A stretch of DNA of 64,000 nt from Bilabrum cf. latius (lineage: Eukaryota > Bigyra: Bicosoecida > Bigyra > Bicosoecida): the NCBI GenBank assembly GCA_965178125.1, contig OZ237745.1, forward strand, positions 1 to 64,000, given 5' to 3'. Within the stretch, counting starts at the first letter, position 1; every line of letters begins with the position of its first letter. Below, in pieces: positions 13,089 to 24,204 of this stretch. Position numbers and translations under genes: made by a program. The notes beneath the pieces are model-generated. The model searched no databases. It worked only from the letters and a program-made list of their open reading frames with translations, and was not told the origin of the DNA.

Positions 13089-13967
13089 GGGGAATATTTG
13101 CCCCCAGTTGTGGTCCCCGGCCGTCCCGATGCAGTTTGAACGGTCTTCATATCTCATCTGGTTGCCGAGATCGCCGCGCGCATTTTTTCTGCCTGACAAT
13201 CTTCGTCCAGCCATATTGTCGCCGCGCGGTATAAACGGAACCTGGGGAACATTTGCCCCCAGTTGTGGTCCCAGGCCGTCCCAATGCAGTATGAACGGTC
13301 TTCATATCTCATCTGGTTGCCGAGATCGCCGCGCGCATTTTCTCTGCCTGAAAATCTTCATCCCCCCATACTGTCGCCGCGCGGTCAAAACGGAACCTGG
13401 GGAACATTTGCCCCCTGTTGTGGTCCCAGGCCGTCCCAATGCAGTTTGAACGGTCTTCATATCTCATCTGGTTGCCGAGATCGCCGCGCGCATTTTTTCT
13501 GCCTGAAAATCTTCGTCCCACCATATTGTCGCCGCGCGGTCAAAATGGAACCTGGGGAACATTTGCCCCCAGTTGTGGTCCCCGGCCGTCCCAATGCAGT
13601 ATGAACGGTCTTCATATCTCATCTGGTTGCCGAGATCGCCGCGCGCATTTTTTCTGCCTGAAAATCTTCGTCCCCCCATACTGTCGCCGCGCGGTCAAAA
13701 CGGAACCTGGGGAACATTTGCCCCCTGTTGTGGTCCCAGGCCGTCCCGATGCAGTATGAACGGTCTTCATATCTCATCTGGTTGCCGAGATCGTCGCGCG
13801 CATTTTTTCTGCATGACAATCTTCGTCCCACCATATTATCGCCGCGCGGTCAAAACGGAACCTGGGGAACATTTGCCCCCTGTTGTGGTCCCAGGCCGTC
13901 CCGATGCAGTTTGAACGGTCTTCATATCTCATCTGGTTGCCGAGATCGCCGCGCGCATTTTTTCTGC
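13089..13967. repeat. 155-bp tandem repeat, 5.7 copies
   Basis: Period exactly 155 bp, beginning GGGGAACATTTGCCCCC in most copies and containing CGCCGCGCGCATTTT and GTCGCCGCGCGGT. Copies differ by a few substitutions. The first copy carries ATATTT for ACATTT at the array edge. Confidence 0.93.
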
Positions 13968-15144
13968 GTATAGCTAGGGTTACGAAAGTGGCATATTTGG
14001 GTGTTTAATGGTCCATATCTCAGCCGATACTGGTCGTTGATGGCTGCGGCTTCGTCATAGCCGGGTCACGACTGCTTTCGCGTCGGCTACTTTTCGAACT
14101 CGGAGTCGAATTTCACACCCCTTCCTGCCCTCACTGTGCCCTCGGACTGTATCATGGAGGTGCTCCAGACCCACAGGCATGTGCTGCGACGCAGTTTGAC
14201 CACCAGCATGCATCACGGCGAATGGTAGAGCCGAACCAGTTTACCTGCTCCTATCTGATTCCGGATTGCAAGCGAACATGTGCCCGCGTCGTCTCGACTA
14301 GTTCCGACTCCGGCCTATCTAACCCGCATCGTATAGCACGCACATCCTGTCTGTGGGCCGAGAAATCGGCGTTCTCCGTATAGCTAGGGTTACGAAAGTG
14401 GCATATTTGGGTGTTTAATGGTCCATATCTCAGCCGATACTGGTCGTTGATGGCTGCGGCTTCGTCATAGCCGGGTCACGACTGCTTTCGCGTCGGTTAC
14501 TTTTCGAACTCGGAGTCGAATTTCACACCCCTTCCTGCCCTCACTGTGCCCTCGGACTGTATCATGGAGGTGCTCCAGACCCACAGGCATGTGCTGCGAC
14601 GCAGTTTGGCCACCAGCATGCATCACGGCGAATGGTAGAGCCGAACCAGTTTACCTGCTCCTATCTGATTCCGGATTGCAAGCGAACATGTGCCCGCGTC
14701 GTCTCGACTAGTTCCGACTCCGGCCTATCTAACCCGCATCGTATAGCACGCACATCCTGTCTGTGGGCCGAGAAATCGGCGTTCTCCGTATAGCTAGGGT
14801 TACGAAAGTGGCATATTTGGGTGTTTAATGGTCCATATCTCAGCCGATACTGGTCGTTGATGGCTGCGGCTTCGTCATAGCCGGGTCACGACTGCTTTCG
14901 CGTCGATTACTTTTCGAACTCGGAGTCGAATTTCACACCCCTTCCTGCCCTCACTGTGCCCTCGGACTGTATCATGGAGGTGCTCCAGACCCACAGGCAT
15001 GTGCTGCGACGCAGTTTGACCACCAGCATGCATCACGGCGAATGGTAGAGCCGAACCAGTTTACCTGCTCCTATCTGATTCCGGATTGCAAGCGAACATG
15101 TGCCCGCGTCGTCTCGACTAGTTCTGACTCCGGCCTATCTAACC
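13968..15144. repeat. 410-bp tandem repeat array
   Basis: A 357-bp partial unit (13968-14324) followed by full units starting at 14325 and 14735. A further unit begins cassette copy 2 at 15145. Units start with CGCATCGTATAGCACG and differ at only a few positions (for example GGTTAC/GATTAC/GGCTAC). Each contains GCTAGGGTTACG, which includes 1.3 TTAGGG-like repeats. No coding signal. Confidence 0.93.
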
Positions 15145-15751
15145 CGCATCGTATAGCACGCACATCCTGTCTGTGGGCCGAGAAATCGGCGTTCTCCGTA
15201 TAGCTAGGGTTACGAAAGTGGCATATTTGGGTGTTTAATGGTCCATATCTCAGCCGATACTGGTCGTTGATGGCTGCGGCTTCGTCATAGCCGGGTCACG
15301 ACTGCTTTCGCGTCGGTTACTTTTCGAACTCGGAGTCGAATTTCACACCCCTTCCTGCCCTCACTGTGCCCTCGGACTGTATCATGGAGGTGCTCCAGAC
15401 CCACAGGCATGTGCTGCGACGCAGTTTGACCACCAGCATGCATCACGGCGAATGGTAGAGTCAGAGCCATGAAATCCATGTGTTCCAGGATATGTGATCT
15501 CGGATTGCCGAAGTAGCCCGGCGTGGCATTTTTATAGAATGCATATTCAAACGCACTCATGCCGCATCTGGTTGCTGAGCTATCGGGACTTGCGCAAATG
15601 TTTGGGCTAGCCCGAATCTTTGATCCATGTTTTCTCAGCCCGGAAATATGTCCAATGCCTTACACCTTCCACATGATGTCTACGCACCTCTGTTCCCTGG
15701 AATTACTCGGAGTTTCATAATTTTCAACCAAGTCTCACTCTTACCGGTCTG

Positions 15752-16202
15752 TGACATGCACCCTATTCCTAGCCTTGCCCCTTTGTGGGGGAGTTGCAAA
15801 TTCGATTTGCTGATTCATGAGTTTGCATTATTGCACTGTATCATTTACGGTACTTGGTTTTCTGACATGATTAAAAAATCCACCCAATTTTCGGGGCCAA
15901 CCTCCTCTCGCCGGTATATGACATACACCCTATTCCTAGCCTTGCCCCTTTGTGGGGGAGTTGCAAATTTGATTTGCTGATTCATGAGTTTGCATTATTG
16001 CACTGTATCATTTACGGTACTTGGTTTTCTGACATGATTAAAAAATCCACCCAATTTTCGGGGCCAACCTCCTCTCGCCGGTATATGACATACACCCTAT
16101 TCCTAGCCTTGCCCCTTTGTGGGGGAGTTGCAAATTCGATTTGCTGATTCATGAGTTTGCATTATTGCACTGTATCATTTACGGTACTTGGTTTTCTGAC
16201 AT
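15752..16202. repeat. 167-bp tandem repeat, 2.7 copies (copy 2)
   Basis: Starts at 15752, 15919 and 16086, matching the array at 12341 copy for copy, including the variant first unit. So the array was already formed before the large duplication. Confidence 0.92.
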
Positions 16203-16499
16203 TAATGAAGATCGCCAGTCACCCAGTCACTGTGGGCGTGGCGCCGACCAGATGAGCACTTACTTGTATTGCTCGATTGCTCGAGAGCTGTGTGCCAGCC
16301 ATTCTCCAAACTTCGCACACATGACACATGATGATGACTCAAAGTGCGAATGAACGGCTGAAATCAAGAAATCTCATTTACAGCTAATGAACGCCCCTAA
16401 GGAAAACCTCTTACCTAACCCGAACCCATGTACGTATGCAAACCCAACCATGTAGGTGTGCAAACCCCATACTTGCAATGCTTGATGTAATAGAATCAC

Positions 16500-17995
16500 G
16501 GGGAACATTTGCCCCCAGTTGTGGTCCCAGGCCGTCCCGATGCAGTTTGAACGGTCTTCATATCTCATCTGGTTGCCGAGATCGCCGCGCGCATTTTTTC
16601 TGCATGACAATCTTCGTCCCACCATACTGTCGCCGCGCGGTATAAACGGAACCTGGGGAACATTTGCCCCCTGTTGTGGTCCCAGGCCGTCCCGATGCAG
16701 TTTGAACGGTCTTCATATCTCCTGTGGTTGCCGAGATCGCCGCGCGCATTTTTTCTGCCTGAAAATCTTCGTCCCCCCATACTGTCGCCGCGCGGTCAAA
16801 ACGGAATCTGGGGAACATTTGCCCCACATTGTACCCCCAGGCCGTCCCGATGCAGTATGAACGGTCTTCATATCTCATCTGGTTGCCGAGATCGTCGCGC
16901 GCATTTTTTCTGCATGACAATCTTCGTCCAGCCATATTGTCGCCGCGCGGAATAAACGGAACCTGGGGAACATTTGCCCCCAGTTGTGGTCCCAGGCCGT
17001 CCCGATGCAGTTTGAACGGTCTTCATATCTCCTGTGGTTGCCGAGATCGCCGCGCGCATTTTTTCTGCATGACAATCTTCGTCCAGCCATATTGTCGCCG
17101 CGCGGTATAAACGGAACCTGGGGAACATTTGCCCCCAGTTGTGGTCCCAGGCCGTCCCGATGCAGTTTGAACGGTCTTCATATCTCATCTGGTTGCCGAG
17201 ATCGCCGCGCGCATTTTTTCTGCCTGAAAATCTTCGTCCCCCCATACTGTCGCCGCGCGGTCAAAACGGAATCTGGGGAACATTTGCCCCACATTGTACC
17301 CCCAGGCCGTCCCGATGCAGTATGAACGGTCTTCATATCTCATCTGGTTGCCGAGATCGTCGCGCGCATTTTTTCTGCATGACAATCTTCGTCCAGCCAT
17401 ATTGTCGCCGCGCGGTATAAACGGAACCTGGGGAACATTTGCCCCCAGTTGTGGTCCCAGGCCGTCCCGATGCAGTTTGAACGGTCTTCATATCTCATCT
17501 GGTTGCCGAGATCGCCGCGCGCATTTTTTCTGCATGACAATCTTCGTCCAGCCATATTGTCGCCGCGCGGTATAAACGGAACCTGGGGAACATTTGCCCC
17601 CAGTTGTGGTCCCAGGCCGTCCCGATGCAGTTTGAACGGTCTTCATATCTCATCTGGTTGCCGAGATCGTCGCGCGCATTTTTTCTGCATGACAATCTTC
17701 GTCCAGCCATATTGTCGCCGCGCGGTATAAACGGAACCTGGGGAACATTTGCCTAACATTGTACCCCCAGGCCGTCCCGATGCAGTTTGAACGGTCTTCA
17801 TATCTCATCTGGTTGCCGAGATCGTTGCGCGCATTTTTTCTGCATGACAATCTTCGTCCAGCCATATTGTCGCCGCGCGGTCAAAACGGAACCTGGGGAA
17901 CATTTGCCCCACATTGTACCCCCAGGCCGTCCCGATGCAGTTTGAACGGTCCTCATATCTCATCTGGTTGCCGAGATCGTCGCGCGCATTTTTTC
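16500..17995. repeat. 155-bp tandem repeat, 9.65 copies
   Basis: Same repeat as at 13089. Several copies here share a CCCCACATTGTACCCCC variant absent from copy 1. Other copies carry CTGTGG for ATCTGG. This shows local amplification of sub-variants. Confidence 0.93.
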
Positions 17996-18055
17996 GACAA
18001 AAAGTGAAGATGAAAATTTTTTTTCCCCGACCCTGTCCCTGACTTTATATTAGAT

Positions 18056-18412
18056 ACCCTAACCCTAACCCTAACCCTAACCCTAACCCTAACCCTAACC
18101 CTAACCCTAACCCTAACCCTAACCCTAACCCTAACCCTAACCCTAACCCTAACCCTAACCCTAACCCTAACCCTAACCCTAACCCTAACCCTAACCCTAA
18201 CCCTAACCCTAACCCTAACCCTAACCCTAACCCTAACCCTAACCCTAACCCTAACCCTAACCCTAACCCTAACCCTAACCCTAACCCTAACCCTAACCCT
18301 AACCCTAACCCTAACCCTAACCCTAACCCTAACCCTAACCCTAACCCTAACCCTAACCCTAACCCTAACCCTAACCCTAACCCTAACCCTAACCCTAACC
18401 CTAACCCTAACC

Positions 18413-18446
<34 letters not shown>
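18056..18446. repeat. Interstitial telomeric (CCCTAA)n tract
   Basis: About 390 bp, roughly 65 essentially perfect CCCTAA units. It ends with one imperfect unit (CTAAACCCTAACCCTAAAAAAA). On the plus strand CCCTAA is the orientation expected of a left chromosome end, so the gene-rich sequence to its right is correctly capped while the 18 kb to its left lies outside that cap. Either a chain of subtelomeric elements, a fusion, or an assembly join would give this. Confidence 0.97.
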
Positions 18447-18447
<1 letters not shown>

Positions 18448-18451
18448 AAAA

Positions 18452-18740
18452 ATGGGCCGGTGACTGGGTGGTGCCGCGGATGGACCAGGAGGCAGGTAGT
18501 GGGCAGATGGGCCGGTGACTGGGTGGTGCCGCGGATGGACCAGGAGGCAGGTAGTGGGCAGATGGGCCGGTGACTGGGTGGTGCCGCGGATGGACCAGGA
18601 GGCAGGTAGTGGGCAGGTGGGCCGGTGACTGGGTGGTGCCGCGGATGGACCAGGAGGCAGGTAGTGGGCAGATGGGCCAGTGACTGGGTGGTGCCGCGGA
18701 TGGACCAGGAGGCAGGTAGTGGGCAGATGGGCCAGTGCCA
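18452..18740. repeat. 55-bp tandem repeat next to the telomere tract
   Basis: Units start at 18452, 18507, 18562, 18617 and 18672 with a partial one at 18727, each beginning ATGGGCCGGTGACTGGG with minor variants (GTGGG, GCCAG). It directly abuts the CCCTAA tract. It is absent from the left side of the tract. Confidence 0.94.
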
Positions 18741-19235
18741 GCGGCGTGATGAGCTTTATGGTTCTTTGTGAGCACTCGGGGTGGAGACAAATTCACTAAC
18801 GTAATCTGGGATACTCCGTCCTCGAGCTTCACCCCCTTTCCAATGCCATGACCCGCCGTGTCTTCTCAGTCCGTCTCCACGCAGATGCATGCCGGCAATG
18901 TGGCCAAGTAGCTATATTCTTCCCGCCCTGCCCAATAGTACGCATGGCATCCTAAATAGACCCACCCTAGGCCGCCGACACCACCACTTTCCTCGGTGTC
19001 CCATGCATCGTGCCGCACGCCGACGCCCCGCTCACCTCCCAGCCCACGAATGGCAGGTGATGATCAACGCGTTCGCATTTCCTAGTAGCGCCCTGCCCTG
19101 GGGACTGATGGGGCCCAGGCGCGCGCGGCTGGCGGCCCCTGCCCCAGCCAAGAACCCCCCTGCCAGCCCAAGCACCCCTCTCGGCCCGCATGATGCAGCG
19201 TCGGTGCCGCCAGCCCATGCAAGGAAGAAGGGAAG
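18741..19235. other. Intergenic, nothing recognised
   Basis: About 495 bp between the 55-bp repeat and the methyltransferase gene's stop. Moderately GC-rich. I see no supported reading frame, RNA gene or repeat. Confidence 0.5.
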
Positions 19236-20189
19236 TTACAGCTCCTCTAGATTCCGTGTGGACCCTCTATCCCCCTCCTATTGGCCCCCATCCGCGGCAT
19301 CTGCCGCGGATGGTCCCGCCTGCCGCACCTGCCCATCTTTCTACTCCCCCGAATGCTCAAGGTGCTGCTGCTTGACGGCGTGCCCCAGCACGTGAGGCCG
19401 CAGTAAAAAGGGTACCCCGGGCATGCTCATTCGCCGCACGTTTGCCCTCCACTGCTCCCTGTTCATGATGGTGTGGCCTGTCTCCCGCGTGAGGGTGCAC
19501 CCGTCCCCCAGCAGCGTCCATAGGCCCAGCGCCTGCACCCCCCGCTGCACTGCCTGCAGCCACTCGCCCTCGCCCTCGCCCTCTTTCGCCGCCAGGACAT
19601 GCTCCAGGAACACAAAAATGCCACCCGGCCGGAGCACCCGGTGTATTTCATTCAGCGCCGCATCCACGCTGGGCACGGAGCACAGCACCAGCGTGGACAC
19701 GACGACATCCACGGACGCATCTTGAACGGAATCGAGGGCCTGCGCGCCCTCTGCTATCAGCATCACGTCGGTCCCTCTCGCCCGCAGCGAGTGGTTCGCA
19801 ATCTGGTCCTCAAGGTCATCATGCATCCACTCGTTGGGCTCAGCCAGTATGAGCTTGCGCGGCGGCGGGAGCAGGGCGTATACAGGGAGGTTGGCTCCAA
19901 GCCCAGGACCGATCTCAAGCACCGTGGCGCCCCCCAATTGGTCACTGTGAGGACTAAGCAGGTTCTGACGTATATCGAGAGATGCCCTCGCGCTTGGAGG
20001 GCCGATGAGCTGCCAGAACTTGTAAAAGGACAGCTGCTGGGCGCCGGGAATCCAAGCAATCGAAGCCACGGCGAGGACTAGGGCAATTGTTATTGCCCCG
20101 AGGAGTCCCGCGCCGTAGCAGGCGCAGCAACGTAAAGAAAAGCAGCGCTTCGAGGGTGTATCCTGCGTTCGGCTCCCAGATTGCGGCAT
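19236..20189 (-). CDS. Membrane-anchored SAM methyltransferase, METTL7-like
   Basis: Class I S-adenosylmethionine methyltransferase of the METTL7/TMT1 type, which in animals methylates thiols at ER and lipid-droplet membranes. A hydrophobic N-terminal anchor spans residues about 26-46. SAM motif I is VLEIGPGLGANLPVY (about 90-104), followed by the acidic LAEPNEWM strand, then VVSTLVLCSVP and RVLRPGGIFVFLEHV. The family-typical end is PHVLGHAVKQ. ATG at 20189. If UAG at 19341 is sense the protein continues 35 residues, through a second UAG at 19278, to UAA at 19236 (317 aa). If it were a stop the protein would still look complete, so this tail is the least certain part. Divergent from the acetylesterase gene, 204 bp apart. 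Confidence 0.85.
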
Positions 20190-20393
20190 GCTCGCTTGCT
20201 TTCCACCTTCTCCACGAAGATGGCAGGCCCACCGGCTTAAGTCTTCTGCTCAAGAGAAAAGCTCGCTGCCAGTGCAAAGGCAGTCTGGCGCGTGTTGTGG
20301 CATCCGGAATGACATTGCAAAATCGCAAGATCCGTAGATCCAGCCAAAAAGTATCTGAGATCCAACGCTACGATGCGATCATGCACAGTTTGT

Positions 20394-22064
20394 ATGATCA
20401 TAAGCGCACTATCATGCTAGGTAGCCTTCGGGGAAGATGTGAAGCTTGCTATTCCGAACATTTGGGGTTCTCATCAAGTGGTTTAGGCTGGTGCTCCATC
20501 GCAACTCTGGGGTGCCGCGACACCGGGAAGCAGCATTGTAATTACAGCTGAAGATGTATCGGTCAAACTTGAAGCGACTTCCAATTCAACTGGTCAATGG
20601 CAGGTAGAATGGCCCTCACTGCCGTTCCGTCGCACAGCTTTTGCGATATCGATCAAAGCTACTTATCCCAGCGGTGGATCAGATCAGATCATACTCAGAG
20701 ACATGTTGATCGGAGATGTCATTGTGTGCTCTGGGCAGTCCAACATGCAATTTCCGTTGGAGCTGGCCCTCAATGCGTCAGCCGCGATTCAGACAGCCAC
20801 GCTTCCGCTGCTTCGAATCCTACAGGTTGCCACTCTTCCAGAGTATGTGAACGCCAGCAAGCCCCAAAGTAATGCCACGATGTCTATACGATGGTCTGTC
20901 GCCACTCCAGACAACGTTCCCAGTTTTTCAGGTGTGTGCTTCTTTGCTGGTCGCGACATGATGCTTGCCGTGCCCGAGCCGGATCGGCGCCCGCTCGGGC
21001 TGATCGAGTCTTGCCTCGGCGGGAGCTACATTGAGAGCTGGATGAGCGGCCGAGCGCTCGCGAAGTGCCCTGGTTCAACCGATCAGCCTCACTTCCCTCC
21101 AGCACAGACGACGGCCCTATGGTACAGCAAGATCTGGCCCTTGCTGCCGCTGAGCATCCGCGCCGTGCTGTGGGACCAGGGAGAGAGCAACATCTTCCAG
21201 CCAGACCTGTACCAGTGCGAGCTGCCCACCATGGTGCAGGACTGGCGCACCTGGTGGCGTTCCAAGGCCCGCCCCCACGGCCCGGCCCTCCCCGCCCTGG
21301 ACCAGTTCCCCTTCGCGTACCGACAGCTGCACGCCTATCCCTCGGGGGGCGCACACGGCCCTATGCGGATTGGCATGGCAGCGGTGGAGCACGCCGCCCC
21401 GCACATGGGGTACTATCCCACGTACGACATCGGGAACATGACGAGTCCGTGGGGCAACATCCACTTCCCCGACAAGCAGGAGGCGGGCAGGAGGGCGGCG
21501 CTGCTGGTGCGGGGGCTCTGGCAGCAGCAGGGCAACGGCAGTGGCATCCTTTCGAGTGGGGATCGCGAGGAGGCTGCACGCCTGCGAGGTACTGGTCCCG
21601 GCACTGAGGGGCTGCAGCCGATCCCCGCCAGCTCCTTCTTGGGCCCTGAGCTGGCCAATGTGACCGTGGTTAGCTACGGCAATCCACAGATCACGCACAA
21701 CAAGCGGTTCTTCGCAGTGGACCTGACCTTCTCCAACGCAGGGCCGGGGAATCCCCTGCGACTGCCGCTCGGGGGACAGCCCCCCTACAGCGGTGTGGAG
21801 CTTTTGCTGGGTACGGGGTTCGGCGTGTACAACGACTCGTGCGACGGGCTGTGGGTGCCCACTCTGGCCAGCCTGGTGGGTCCCGCCACTCTGCGGCTGA
21901 ATGCCTCGCTGGATCTCGGGAGCGCGGTGGTGCCTCTGCAGGTTAGATACGGCGTTATGGACTGGCCCATCGCCGGGCTGAGGGGCACCGCCGAGGACCA
22001 GCCAGCCAGGCCGTTCCAGGCTGCCATCCCGCCGGAGCCTGCGGTTCGCAGGGAGGAGCTCTGA
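20394..22064 (+). CDS. SIAE: Secreted sialate O-acetylesterase
   Basis: Removes O-acetyl groups from sialic acids, a step needed before sialidase and lyase action. 556 residues, SGNH-like esterase. MIIISALSCxVAFGE is a signal peptide. Then comes the family N-terminus (HQVVx near residue 30, LWGAATPG near 40), the GQSN nucleophile motif at 114-117 (Ser116), and the IHFPDKQEAGRRAAL block carrying the catalytic His. Two UAGs are in frame. The one at 20484 sits where family members have the last residue of HMVLQ, which argues for glutamine. The other (20418) is inside the signal peptide. Stop UGA. Intronless. A secreted sialidase gene lies 15 kb to the right. Confidence 0.92.
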
Positions 22065-22296
22065 GGACAACAGAAGGTGGGGGATCTGTGCATGGGCTAG
22101 TATGCCACGAGAGAAAAGCATCGGTTGGTGGCTCCCGCTGCCTCACCGTGGACCTCGAGTGACTCAAGAGACTCGACTACTAGAAGCTCCACAATGAACT
22201 AGTCTAGAACGAGTGTGTGAGGCGAGAATATGTCGATTGATTTGGCGACAGGCTGCTTTTGCATCCCATCATGTCCTATCATCGCATCGAATCCAT

Positions 22297-23718
22297 TCAG
22301 TACACCTGATGCTCATCATCTGAGCTGTCTCCGTACTCGCCCTCCCTATGCACAGCGCTCGATACCCCCACCCCTTCCTCTTGACCCTCACCACTGGCAG
22401 CCTGCCCCAACACGGTGGCTCTTCTAGGCTGGATCCCCACAGAAGTGGTCACGCTGGCTCGGTGAGAAGCGCCCACCTGCGAGCCATCCTGCCCGCCGCC
22501 TATGCCCAGGCTGGCGCTGCCGGCCACACTGGCCGCTGACTGCACCGGCAGAGGCACGTCTTGCCTGCCTCCCTGCCTCTGCCCATCCCCCTGCATGCCA
22601 GACGATCGCCCGCCGCCTACCTCCCCATCGCCATGCCGCCCATCCACCCCGTCGGGCAGGGTCACCGTCAGCCTCCTGTCCGCTGTCTGGGCCGCATCAA
22701 AGAAGTGCATGCTCTCCTCTGCAGTGAATCCAGAGCTGCGGTGGGACGACTGCCGGTCCCCGCCGGTCATACGCACGCCTGCACCGGCCAGATGGACCCC
22801 CCGACCCTGCCGCTGCCCCTGTCCCGAAGCTAGTCCCCTATCTGAGACAGAAGAACCCAACGGTGCAAGGAGCCTTGCGCCCCGCCCCTATCCCCTGGAC
22901 GACGTCTCCGCCCGCAGCCGACTCTGCCTGCGAGGCTCCTGCCTGCTCGTCGCTCGCCCGATCCGCCATGCCCCAGCCCCCCCAGCCCCCCCAGCCCCCC
23001 CAGCCCCCCTGGCCCCTGCCTGCTCGCTGCCGTCCCCCAGTCCCGCAGACCTCTCGGACCCCAGCCCGCTGCCAATCTGAGAGGGTGGCCTGGAACCACC
23101 CTCACTGGTCCCGCCTGCAGTCGCCTAGCTCCTGCTGCCCAGCTCAAGGGCCTGCAGGGTGCTGTCCTGAGGGCCCGCGCGATGGAGGGCATGCAGGGGA
23201 GCTGTAGCGCCCATACGCTGAGTCGCCATGCCACCGTCTCGTCGAACTGGAGCCCGCGCGCTGTGAGGTGCCGGCAGCAGCAGCTAGTCCTCCGAGTCGG
23301 CTCCTGGCCCGAGCCCAAGCTCCCGGTGCGACCTCCCACTGGCGTGTGGCCGGCGGCCTCCCGCGCTGCTGTCCCGCCTGAAGTCGCTGCCCGCGCCGCT
23401 GGGAGCCTCACTGAATCGGCGCCGCTGCTCAATCCCCAGAGCTCCACTCGCCGAATCAGCTGTGCTGCCCAGGTCGCTGCGTGGGCCAGCAGGAGGCAGC
23501 TTCCCGCTGGCCTCTTGGTATGTGTAAAAGGTAGTGTCCGACCTGCTTGTCATGCCAGTCATGCCCGTCTACTCCCGGCGCGCTCGACCAGGCAGCATGC
23601 TAAACGAATGATCCGTAGCCCTAGCTGGTCTCAACTTCCCCGCTTGATGGGGCTCGCTTGTGCCAGGCAGCTGAGCATTGCCACGGCCCGGATCGAACTC
23701 CTGAAGTGTTGACGACAT
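22297..23718 (-). CDS. Hypothetical Gly/Ser/Arg-rich disordered protein
   Basis: 473 residues from the ATG at 23718 to a UGA at 22297, with in-frame UAGs at 23569, 23284, 23125 and 22888. Low-complexity Gly/Ser/Arg/Gln throughout, with a GGA repeat near residue 250. A short less-biased patch (AEESMHFFDAAQTADRRL) lies near residue 335, and the C-terminus is acidic (DSSDDEHQVY). No domain recognised. Being one open frame without UAA/UGA over 1.4 kb is supportive but weaker here because composition is very GC-rich. Confidence 0.5.
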
Positions 23719-23799
23719 GTCCCCAGCCATCAGATTTTCACCAACCACTCCGACAAATCGCTACTGCTTCTACCACTCCATAACGCTGCTAAGGTTGCT

Positions 23800-24204
23800 C
23801 TACATACGCGTTCGACGCCCAAAGTCTAGCTCTGACTACCGACGATACTCGGCGCCAGCCTCACGAGGAAGGAAAAGGGAAGCCTCTGTCTATCGCCGCT
23901 CTGAATTTCCGTCATTTTTGCCATCATGGTCATAACCGTAGTCTTCGTGAATGCCTGCATGAAATCCAGCATCATTGACGGCAGCATCATCTACGCCGAC
24001 GTCCACGGGTTCACCGCTCAGCAGCTTCTCATCGAGCCCGCGACTTCGCCTTCGTCGACGCTTGCGAGACTTACTTCGTCTGCAACATTGCAACTGGCAG
24101 TATCGAGCCAGCAAGCACGATAGCAGAACTCCAGCTACGCTGATCACTCCAATCAGAACACCAGATGCGCCGCAGCTCAAGTTTGACACTGTAAAGCATG
24201 TCAT
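23800..24204 (-). CDS. Small single-pass membrane protein, hypothetical
   Basis: 134 codons from an ATG at 24204 to UAA at 23800, with in-frame UAGs at 23890 and 23836. An in-frame UGA at 24274 limits the start. A hydrophobic segment (SGVLIGVISVAGVLLSCLLA, residues about 15-34) is followed by Cys residues and a basic cluster (RRSKSRKRRRRRSRG), the usual positive-inside signal, then an acidic Asp/His/Gly tail. It could instead be the last exon of a larger gene. No family recognised. Confidence 0.45.

Larger units (their letters stand above)
11734..13967. repeat. Subtelomere-like repeat cassette, copy 1
   Basis: Composite block that recurs exactly 3,411 bp to the right (15145 onward). In order: a partial copy of the 410-bp repeat (11734 to about 12050), a segment that occurs only in the two cassettes (to 12340), 2.7 copies of a 167-bp repeat, about 300 bp without internal repetition, then 5.7 copies of a 155-bp repeat. 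No gene. Apparent short reading frames merely repeat with the array period. It ends abruptly at 13967, where it joins the interior of the 410-bp repeat. Confidence 0.93.
15145..17995. repeat. Subtelomere-like repeat cassette, copy 2
   Basis: Duplicate of the block at 11734, in the same order and orientation, offset by 3,411 bp: 410-bp repeat start, cassette-only segment, 167-bp repeats, about 300 bp without internal repetition, 155-bp repeats. The 155-bp array has grown to 9.65 copies against 5.7 in copy 1, so the arrays have changed length since the duplication. It ends about 60 bp before the telomeric repeats, in a short AT-rich tail. Confidence 0.93.

Noticed and set aside
12216-17998. Regularly spaced 70-125 codon frames within the 155- and 167-bp arrays
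   Set aside because: They recur with the array period, overlap on both strands and end at repeat boundaries. No protein similarity.
7741-18740. CRISPR array or transposon interpretation of the repeat region
   Set aside because: No spacers of uniform length between identical repeats, no transposase or reverse transcriptase frame, and no terminal inverted repeats seen.
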